Positions 16,501 through 21,391 of a stretch of 21,391 bases of DNA are shown piece by piece. Under the pieces are notes generated by a model. That model had not been told where the DNA came from and did not search any database. It was given only the letters and a program-made list of their open reading frames with translations. The stretch spans positions 1 to 21,391 of the forward strand of contig JAFGSL010000406.1 of NCBI GenBank assembly GCA_016934645.1, written 5' to 3'. This DNA comes from Anaerolineae bacterium (GTDB taxonomy: Bacteria; Chloroflexota; Anaerolineae; B4-G1; SLSP01). Within the stretch, counting starts at the first letter, position 1, and each line of letters opens with the position of its first letter. The translations under genes were made by a program, and so were the position numbers.

Positions 16501-18134
16501 ACCTCAATGCTTATGCAATGGAAGACCCAATTACAGCGATCAAGGGGGCCGGTTACGTGGATATGCTCAACACCTTTACCGGCGCGGGAGCCTACTCTTA
16601 TGTTTACGATAACCAATCCGGTTATCTCGACCACGCACTTGCCAGCAACAGTCTAGCGCCCTGGGTGGCGGATGTGCAGGAATGGCACATCAACGCCGAT
16701 GAACCAATCGCACTGGACTACAACACCAACTACAAAACGGCGAACCAACTGACGACGCTTTATGCCCCAGACGCTTATCGCGCTTCGGACCACGACCCGG
16801 TGTTGGTGCTGTTAGATTTCGTCAACGTGTATGTGGATGACGATTACACGACCAGCACGTTGGGATGGGACGTCAACCGTTTTGATGCCATTCAAAGTGG
16901 TATTGATGCAGCCACTGTTGGGCAGACCGTCTATGTTGAGAATCTCAGCGCCGGTGCGGAGGAAACCTACGCTGAATCCGTAGCCCTGAACAAGGATGTG
17001 AACCTGGTGATCCGGGACGACATCCGCTTGAATGGCGCTCTGGCCATCACCGCTGGTAACGTTGTCGCGCCAGCCGGAACCCTGACCCTCGCCGGCAACT
17101 TCACGCACAACGCGGGGACTTTCAGCCATAACGACGGTACGGTCGTTTTTGATGGTGTCGGGCCGTGGGCTTACGCCGGCAACAGCACGACTTTCTACAA
17201 TCTGACCATTAACGCGGGCACTATCCTGGATGCCGGCCCTGGCTTTGCGGTCGCTGGCACGGTGACCAACAACGGCGCCCTGCGCCAGACGCACAACGTC
17301 GGCACCGACAACACGATCTTTTTGAACATCAGTACCGATAGGTACTATGGTGTCGAGATCGACCCTGACTCGACCGCTATGGGCGATACGACGGTCACGA
17401 TCGGCGGCAACCAATTCTGTTCCGGCGCCACGCTTGGCGTCGAGCGTTGCTTCGAGATCGATCCTGCCTACCCACAGGCTGCCACAGTGCATTTCTACTT
17501 CACCGAAGCGGAGCGCAACGGCGAGACACTGGCTGACCTGCAGGTCTGGCACTGGAGCGGCAGCGCGTGGGCCCGGGAAACGGGCACGACAAGCACGGGC
17601 GGGAGTGGGGATGCGCAATGGGTGCAGGTGACGGATGTGGACGAATACTCGCCCTTCTCATTATCCGAGAACACGCCCACGGCGGTAGATCTGGCCTCCT
17701 TCGACGCTATCCCACAGGATAACGCCATCCTCGTCACCTGGGAAACCGCCTCAGAACTGGACAACGTGGGCTTCAACCTCTACCGCAGTGCATCGTCGAC
17801 AGGGCCATACGCGCTGCTGAACGCCACGCTGATCCCACCGCAGAATCCTGGCATGGTTCTCGGTGGCTATTATGAGTGGCTTGATACCGGCGTGATACCC
17901 GGCATCACCTACTACTACAAGCTGGAAGACATTGACATGCGAGGCGTGAGCACGTTCCACGGGCCGGTGGGCAGTACCATCGCCAGCGCACCGGCGGCGG
18001 TGGGATTGCACAATATTTCCGCACATCATGTTACAATGCCGCTGACGCTCGTGTTGGCGACACTGCTGGGACTGGTGATCGTGCACGCACATCGACGCAG
18101 AGACTCAGTAGATCGAAATTTAAGCAAGAGCTAG
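13590..18134 (+). CDS. Secreted mosaic DNase (ExeM/NucH-type endonuclease/exonuclease/phosphatase fold) with C-terminal cassette
   Basis: 1514 aa. Order: signal peptide (about 1-33), a beta-sandwich (about 35-205), an SbsA-type Ig domain (about 210-312), a lamin-tail-like LTD domain (about 316-475, VLINEVDADTPD), an OB-like region (about 500-620), and the nuclease domain (about 775-1075). Then come a beta-helix-like stretch (about 1080-1250), a beta-sandwich, the 99-residue Fn3-like module, a transmembrane helix and a basic tail. Nuclease motifs: ASFNVLNYF; E825 in GLMEIEN; H911 in NHFKSKG; D971 and N973 in GDLNAY; D1067 and H1068 in SDHDPV. This set matches metal-dependent extracellular DNases that scavenge phosphate and nucleotides or loosen biofilm DNA. 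The first half is an unusually long adhesion-like mosaic. The last ten codons and the stop lie in a repeat element (18101-18374), so the natural C-terminus was probably altered. An RNase or phosphodiesterase role is possible. Confidence 0.9.
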   Translation: MTSRLWLRLLCVVIVLAVAPSLNAFVNPRVVIAATYTEGFDVASNWTCGGSGCTSYATHTYADATHPEVTFRGELALRQTSVAQDGYSGTHSGDYAWRLQNATGSLWQAKITTGGVGTFSVWVRRWESSPDPNYVVEYSIDNGTSWTTVQTINNTWLGSSDWRQVSGVINTSNGAGDTDDILIQIRRTAGERLMVDDFEMTDYTGEAAPAVSTTTPASGVTGVAVDADISVTFSEAVNVAGSWYLISCASSGAHTAAVTGGPTTFTLNPDSDFANGESCTVTLYAAQITDQDTDDPPDTMAADYSWSFTVVASGAPAVLINEVDADTPDADVAEFIELYDGGTGNTSLTGLVIVLFNGNGDVSYSAFDLDGRSTNSSGYFVICGDSANVANCDWDVTPNQDLIQNGADAVALYQADAGDFPNGTAVTTADLVDALVYDTSDTDDAGLLVLLNTGETQVNEDGQGDSENHSNQRCPNGTGGGRNTSSYDQATPTPGAANVCGSGGDIGICGDGTETAIHAIQGSGASSPMAGTSGVVIEGIVVGDFQNTTTELSGFFVQEESADMDGDANTSEGIFVYDNGFGVDVDVGDVVRVLGNVTEYYNLTEMNGISAIEVCDSGTTPSTPDVTLPFTDAADLEKYEGMLVTFPQTLYVSGNYQLGRYGEVVLSSGARLDTPTNVVAPGAAAVALQAQNDLNRIILDDDNLSQNVDPIDHPAPGLTASNTLRSGDTVSNLVGVVSYSWSGYTGTDNYRLHPVGAPNFVHDNPRPAVTTSDSSQVRVASFNVLNYFVTFGSRGAEDQTEFDRQRAKIISAITSLDADVVGLMEIENHSTDAALQDLVDGLNTATAAGTYAYVDTGVLGTDEIKVALIYKPGRVSLVGSELTNTDAVFSRPPIAQTFQQTSQRFTVIVNHFKSKGCSGATGDDADQGDGQGCYNATRVDQANALTTWINATVIPNASGANGDADVVIIGDLNAYAMEDPITAIKGAGYVDMLNTFTGAGAYSYVYDNQSGYLDHALASNSLAPWVADVQEWHINADEPIALDYNTNYKTANQLTTLYAPDAYRASDHDPVLVLLDFVNVYVDDDYTTSTLGWDVNRFDAIQSGIDAATVGQTVYVENLSAGAEETYAESVALNKDVNLVIRDDIRLNGALAITAGNVVAPAGTLTLAGNFTHNAGTFSHNDGTVVFDGVGPWAYAGNSTTFYNLTINAGTILDAGPGFAVAGTVTNNGALRQTHNVGTDNTIFLNISTDRYYGVEIDPDSTAMGDTTVTIGGNQFCSGATLGVERCFEIDPAYPQAATVHFYFTEAERNGETLADLQVWHWSGSAWARETGTTSTGGSGDAQWVQVTDVDEYSPFSLSENTPTAVDLASFDAIPQDNAILVTWETASELDNVGFNLYRSASSTGPYALLNATLIPPQNPGMVLGGYYEWLDTGVIPGITYYYKLEDIDMRGVSTFHGPVGSTIASAPAAVGLHNISAHHVTMPLTLVLATLLGLVIVHAHRRRDSVDRNLSKS
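17673..17969 (+). repeat. Shared 99-codon Fn3-like module, copy 3 (nuclease)
   Basis: 297 bp, from TPTAVDLASF to FHGPV. It matches copies 1 and 2 without gaps (67/99 and 71/99 residues). Confidence 0.9.
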
Positions 18135-18266
18135 CAGTCTGTCGGAGAGAACGACTCGCGATCCAGAAACCCGGTTTTTTGATCGTCTATCGAGGTGTTT
18201 TGCCGCAAAAATGTGCATTTTTGGGCCTAAAAACCGGGTTTCTAAATCTCTCCGACAAGCTGCTAG
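18131..18266. repeat. Long hairpin with two nested stems
   Basis: The end arms (18131-18150 and 18247-18266) match in 18 of 20 positions and both terminate in CTAG. A second, 15-bp perfect inverted repeat AGAAACCCGGTTTTT lies inside (18165-18179 with 18229-18243). Similar AAACCCGG-type palindromes are dispersed in several bacterial genomes as far as I recall; I could not search. Confidence 0.75.
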
Positions 18267-18298
18267 ACTACAAAAGTCTCAGTAGATGTGATTTTTAC

Positions 18299-18352
18299 GT
18301 TCGTAGTAACGACTTTAGTCGTCCAAAGACCGCAAAAGCGGTTACTACGAAC
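18299..18352. repeat. Clover-like palindrome
   Basis: A 12-bp perfect inverted repeat GTTCGTAGTAAC (18299-18310 with 18341-18352) encloses two small hairpins, GACT-tt-AGTC (18311-18320) and CCGC-aaaa-GCGG (18330-18341, sharing one base with the outer arm). The folded form would be a three-way junction, as in REP-like or clover-leaf mobile palindromes. Confidence 0.7.
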
Positions 18353-18382
18353 AGATTTTCGATCTACTGAGTCTTTTTTCGA

Positions 18383-18419
18383 CCAGATCCCCGATGCCTG
18401 CACATAGCCGGGGATCTGG
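18383..18419. terminator. Stable hairpin after the repeat element
   Basis: An 11-bp perfect stem CCAGATCCCCG with its complement and a loop of about 15 nt. No T tract follows, so a role as rho-independent terminator is uncertain; another repeat unit is equally possible. From here to the promoter at 18474 nothing else is visible. Confidence 0.45.
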
Positions 18420-18473
18420 CGATCCCCTCGAAGCTGTAAACTAGGGACTGTCGTTTTTTGTCGTTAAATGACA

Positions 18474-18502
18474 GTGACACCAGAGCAAAATTTGGTTATA
18501 CT
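18474..18502 (+). promoter_or_regulatory. Predicted promoter of the small pseudo-receiver gene
   Basis: GTGACA (18474-18479, 5 of 6 consensus bases), a 17-bp spacer, then TATACT (18497-18502, 5 of 6). It is among the best sigma-70-like matches in the window and gives a leader of about 43 nt. Confidence 0.6.
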
Positions 18503-18551
18503 GAGAATGGTTAGGTTAGATTCCAATTAACTTTTGATAGTAAGAGGCTTG

Positions 18552-18941
18552 ATGCGTCTTCATTCACATGTTGTCATTTGTGGACATTCACTGTACCTGG
18601 ATGCAATCGCTGCAACGTTGCGGAGCACATCCAGCCTGATGGTGACGCAGTTGCGGGAGCGTTCAGGTATGGTGGAACGGGCAGTCGCGTTAGGGCCGGA
18701 TGCGCTGATTGTCGAACGCGATGCAGTTGATGAATCGTTGCTGCACACCCTATCTGCACGTCTGGTGGGCGTTCCGGTGTTTGAGCTACATAACCTGCAA
18801 AGCGTACTGACGATCCATACCACACAGGAGATACCGGTGCTTGACCTGAGTCAACTAACACAAATGTTGGAGCACCTTGTTCCACTAACAAAGTTGCCAC
18901 GTATCTGCGACAAAACACAAATGTTGGAAGTTGGGTCGTAG
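18552..18941 (+). CDS. Small receiver-like (pseudo-receiver) protein, function unknown
   Basis: 129 aa from the ATG preceded by AAGAGG. I do not recognise a named family. The order of predicted strands and helices resembles a response-regulator receiver: strand HVVICGHS, helix LYLDAIAATL, strand LMVTQL, helix ERAVALGP, strand DALIVER, later strands VPVFEL and IPVLDL. The acidic pair expected after strand 1 is absent (CGHS). At the end of strand 3 the phosphoacceptor Asp position reads Glu-Arg, so phosphorylation in the usual way is unlikely. There is no signal peptide, transmembrane helix or DNA-binding domain. It sits between the nuclease and a large surface protein, 96 bp before the latter, and may be co-transcribed with it. 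A regulatory, protein-binding role is a guess; it could equally be an unrelated Rossmann-like fold. Confidence 0.75.
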   Translation: MRLHSHVVICGHSLYLDAIAATLRSTSSLMVTQLRERSGMVERAVALGPDALIVERDAVDESLLHTLSARLVGVPVFELHNLQSVLTIHTTQEIPVLDLSQLTQMLEHLVPLTKLPRICDKTQMLEVGS

Positions 18942-19037
18942 GATATACTGTATAGTGAATGATTGGTATTATGTTTTTCCGGTGACTGCTATGCAGTGCT
19001 ACATAATCGGTAAAGAGGAGAGGAGTGAAGTGAAGTG

Positions 19038-21391
19038 ATGAAAAATCGAACTGCAATTGTCAAAGCTTTGAATGTTGTTCTTGTGCTCGCGCTTATATTG
19101 AGCGGACTCACGGTGTTTGTCCCGGCACAACCTGCTGCCACGGCAGGGGGATTAACACTGACCATCATCGCCGCGCCGAACCTGGTGGTCGATTCGAACG
19201 CGCTCTCGCCTTCGACCTACGCGCCGAAAGTCGCTACGGTGATTGCGAAGATTTGTAATACCACCACGTCGGCAATCAGTGGTGTTACCGCCTATATTGG
19301 CGATTATACTGCTGGTACACCTGGAATCTACCCGGCTAAGACCGATCCGACGGTTGCCGTAGGAACATCCTACGAGTTGACCTACCGTGGCACGTATGCC
19401 TTTGAACACTTAGGTGGGACGGCTGATGGAACGCGCTTTATTGGCAGTGTACCTGCAAACACCTGTACCTATCAATACTGGTCGTTCGAGTATCCGCACT
19501 ACGCCATCGATAATTCCGATGGTAGCACGATTACTACCTGGGGTGTTTCGGTCAAACCAGATGATGATCTCTCACTTAACTTTGATATGTGGGTAAGTGG
19601 CAATGGCGGGGCAGCTTACGATAACAAATCCCACACGATGACCATGCGCAACGAGATCTCCGCGATGGCGAACAAGATCAAGCCTAACGGAAATCCTGCG
19701 GGTGAGTGGTTCAACACCGACACCAGCACTGTTTACCCCGGCCAAACGGTGACCACCAACGGTATCCTCTACCGCTTGGGCAACATCAACCAGGGTTTCG
19801 ACAACGATGGGGATGGCGTGCCAGACTACAACGCATGGGTTCAGCCCTTTGGCGATCCGGCCTACGATCCATCCTGTTTCCGGCTGGTGGGTGTGACTGG
19901 TGTGCTAACGGTGACCCGTGGTGCAGGCAATCCGGATATGATTATCCCCATCTACAACAACCTTTACTTCAGCAATCTCCCCCCTGACAATACCGATGTA
20001 CGCGGCGAGGTGTTCTACGAATTCCTCGCACTTGGTGGCGCCTGTACAGTACCCATTACGCCCTACCAGGAAGTCGCCTCCGGCTTTGACAACGAAAAGT
20101 TCAACGGTGACTATGGTACAGGAGTGCCCGCGCTGATGAGCTATGAGCCGGAAGTGGATATTACCAAGAGCGGTCCTGGAACGCAGGCCACCGGCACAGC
20201 ATTTACTTACACGATCCCGTTTGTCAACAACTCGCCGGACGTGCCCGCAGGATTGACGCTGACGGCGGGTGGGGTCGGTGTCAACGCTGGCCTGATGATC
20301 AGCGACACTGTACCACTCGGCTTGCAGTACGTTGCAGGCAGCGCCGGAGATTCGGTCCCGGAATCCACCAACAGCATTCCCTCAGGTAACAGTGTCACCA
20401 TATACTTCTCTACCGACGGAGGTGCTACCTGGACGACAACCGATCCTGGGAACTACACCAGCACCTCCGAAGCAGACCGGTTGATCATCCAGTGGTGGCT
20501 GAATGAGCCACTTGATGACAGCAACAGCGGCAACAACAGTGGCAACGTGCGCTACCGGGCCGTGATTCCCTCATCGGGGTACATCGGCTCTCCCTTCGTC
20601 GAGAACTGCGCCGAGGCCAGCTTTGGCGATGCAGCGCCCTTCGACCGCGCCTGCGTGATTACGATGGTGGAGGGCACCGGGACCATCGGTGACCGCGTCT
20701 GGGCGGACACCGTTCTCCGTGACGGTCTCCAGACGACCGGTGAACTTGGCATTAGCGGGATCAAGGTTTCGCTTTATTACGATAAGAATGGTGATGGCAA
20801 ACTAGATATCAATGATGTCTGGTTGATGGATCAGGACACCTCCGGCACTGGAACCTCCAATTACGACTTCACCGGGTTATCCGCTGGCGATTACATCGTC
20901 AAGGTGGATGCGATGGATAGCGATCTACCCACCGGCTACACGCTTACCACAGCCGGCTATTACGCTGTGACCCTCTCCGCTGGACAGAATTACGACGACG
21001 CCGACTTCGGCTTTGGGCCAACCCTTGAGGTGCAGAAAAGTCTGGTAACTCCTGACCCCGCTGTAGTAGGTGAAACGGTAACCTTCAAGATAGATCTGAT
21101 CAACCAACTCCCTGGTGACGGCACAGCAACAGGCGGCTGCGTCTATTACGTCTGGCCCACTACCATAGGTACAGGTAACTTTGTTAACCCTTCTTACGCT
21201 GCCGGCGCTCCGGATGGGCAATATGCTACCGTTGACCTGGACACTGGGTCTGGGCGTTACCTGTCGGCCTCTTCTTTCAGTTCAGGCGGGCGCACCAGCA
21301 ATGTCACCAGCGTTGAAGCCGTGGCCCGGCTTTACCTGGCAGCAAAATTTAATGACGACACGCTGAATTTCGAAATGACCGGTGGGGCTTC
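19038..21391 (+). CDS. Secreted surface protein with SdrD B-like and DUF11-like domains (3' end cut off)
   Basis: The frame is open from ATG 19038 to the right edge (784 full codons); AGGAGAGGAG lies 12 nt upstream. Order: signal peptide (about 1-36, ending PAATAG), an unassigned beta-rich region (about 37-370), a DUF11-like repeat (about 375-545, VDITKSGPGTQATGTAFTYT), an SdrD B-like/Cna-B domain (about 550-665, IGDRVWADTVLRDG with an EF-hand-like calcium loop DKNGDGKLDINDVW), and a second DUF11-like repeat starting LEVQKSLVTPDPAVVGE. Such proteins form stalks, sheaths or adhesins on the cell surface, and calcium stiffens SdrD-type repeats. Eukaryote-like N-glycosylation signals are of no meaning here. 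The C-terminal anchor cannot be seen, so whether it carries the cassette of the three hydrolases is unknown. It may share a transcript with the small gene upstream. Confidence 0.9.
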   Translation, partial: MKNRTAIVKALNVVLVLALILSGLTVFVPAQPAATAGGLTLTIIAAPNLVVDSNALSPSTYAPKVATVIAKICNTTTSAISGVTAYIGDYTAGTPGIYPAKTDPTVAVGTSYELTYRGTYAFEHLGGTADGTRFIGSVPANTCTYQYWSFEYPHYAIDNSDGSTITTWGVSVKPDDDLSLNFDMWVSGNGGAAYDNKSHTMTMRNEISAMANKIKPNGNPAGEWFNTDTSTVYPGQTVTTNGILYRLGNINQGFDNDGDGVPDYNAWVQPFGDPAYDPSCFRLVGVTGVLTVTRGAGNPDMIIPIYNNLYFSNLPPDNTDVRGEVFYEFLALGGACTVPITPYQEVASGFDNEKFNGDYGTGVPALMSYEPEVDITKSGPGTQATGTAFTYTIPFVNNSPDVPAGLTLTAGGVGVNAGLMISDTVPLGLQYVAGSAGDSVPESTNSIPSGNSVTIYFSTDGGATWTTTDPGNYTSTSEADRLIIQWWLNEPLDDSNSGNNSGNVRYRAVIPSSGYIGSPFVENCAEASFGDAAPFDRACVITMVEGTGTIGDRVWADTVLRDGLQTTGELGISGIKVSLYYDKNGDGKLDINDVWLMDQDTSGTGTSNYDFTGLSAGDYIVKVDAMDSDLPTGYTLTTAGYYAVTLSAGQNYDDADFGFGPTLEVQKSLVTPDPAVVGETVTFKIDLINQLPGDGTATGGCVYYVWPTTIGTGNFVNPSYAAGAPDGQYATVDLDTGSGRYLSASSFSSGGRTSNVTSVEAVARLYLAAKFNDDTLNFEMTGGA

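Larger units (their letters stand above)
18101..18374. repeat. Composite nested inverted-repeat element ending the nuclease gene
   Basis: The outer arms are an 18-bp perfect inverted repeat (18101-18118 with 18357-18374). A third, imperfect copy of the arm core CTCAGTAGAT sits at 18278-18287. Inside are three sub-elements: a long hairpin (18131-18266), the AGACTACAAAAGTCT unit (18265-18279) and a clover-like hairpin (18299-18352). No protein is encoded. The left arm overlaps the final codons of the nuclease gene, and the TAG stop (18132-18134) lies in the start of the first hairpin. Strong folding on both strands would also stop transcription. The transposition family is unknown. Confidence 0.8.

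Noticed and set aside
18265..18352. CRISPR-like array
   Set aside because: The repeats are palindromes of different sequence, not regularly spaced direct repeats with unique spacers, and no cas gene is present.
18560..19056. Minus-strand frames opposite the pseudo-receiver gene
   Set aside because: They have no ribosome binding site or recognisable motif, whereas the plus-strand gene has a strong promoter and a plausible fold.

Overview
The window looks like a piece of a Chloroflexota chromosome (Anaerolineae-like; an inference from the gene repertoire, not proven). The pointers are a one-polypeptide histidine kinase/response regulator with a LuxR-type output, very large secreted mosaic proteins, a YLPVV-type C-terminus on a secreted protease, and small nested palindromic repeats. 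All eight genes have intact reading frames. The two at the window edges are cut off.

Layout. (1) 1-2349, minus: the 5' part of a large molybdenum hydroxylase of the xanthine dehydrogenase family. Its N-terminal ferredoxin-type half is recognisable, but every one of the eight expected iron-sulfur cysteine positions is substituted. (2) 2445-2542: a small palindromic element that supplies the stop codon of the next gene. (3) 2539-3192, minus: a uridine kinase/phosphoribulokinase-like P-loop kinase. (4) 3193-3341: a divergent promoter region. (5) 3342-5231, plus: a membrane-tethered fused two-component protein (TM, PAS, HisKA_3, HATPase, REC, LuxR HTH). (6) 5444-18134, plus: three consecutive genes for giant secreted hydrolases, namely a subtilisin-like protease (1165 aa), a GH13 alpha-amylase/neopullulanase-type enzyme (1451 aa) and an ExeM/NucH-type extracellular DNase (1514 aa). 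(7) 18101-18419: a pile of nested inverted repeats that forms the last codons and the stop codon of the nuclease gene. (8) 18552-18941: a small protein resembling a pseudo-receiver. (9) 19038 to the right edge: a secreted SdrD/DUF11-type surface protein, cut off at its 3' end.

How it may work together. Protease, amylase and DNase would together digest the three main polymers of dead cells or biofilm matrix: protein, alpha-glucan and DNA. All three end in the same 99-residue Fn3-like module, ungapped and of exactly equal length (62, 67 and 71 of 99 identical by hand count). This module follows a less conserved beta-sandwich, so the three enzymes carry a common C-terminal surface-targeting or assembly cassette. 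The amylase and nuclease then end in a single transmembrane helix plus a basic tail, while the protease ends in a short YLPVVLHP tail. The membrane-tethered sensor-regulator directly upstream, in the same orientation, is the natural candidate regulator, but that link is inferred from position only.

The most unusual points are the molybdoenzyme that has lost all iron-sulfur ligands, the shared cassette on three different hydrolases, the repeat elements that donate stop codons to two genes, and the single-polypeptide membrane-bound kinase/transcription factor. No tRNA, rRNA, CRISPR array, transposase or phage gene was seen.
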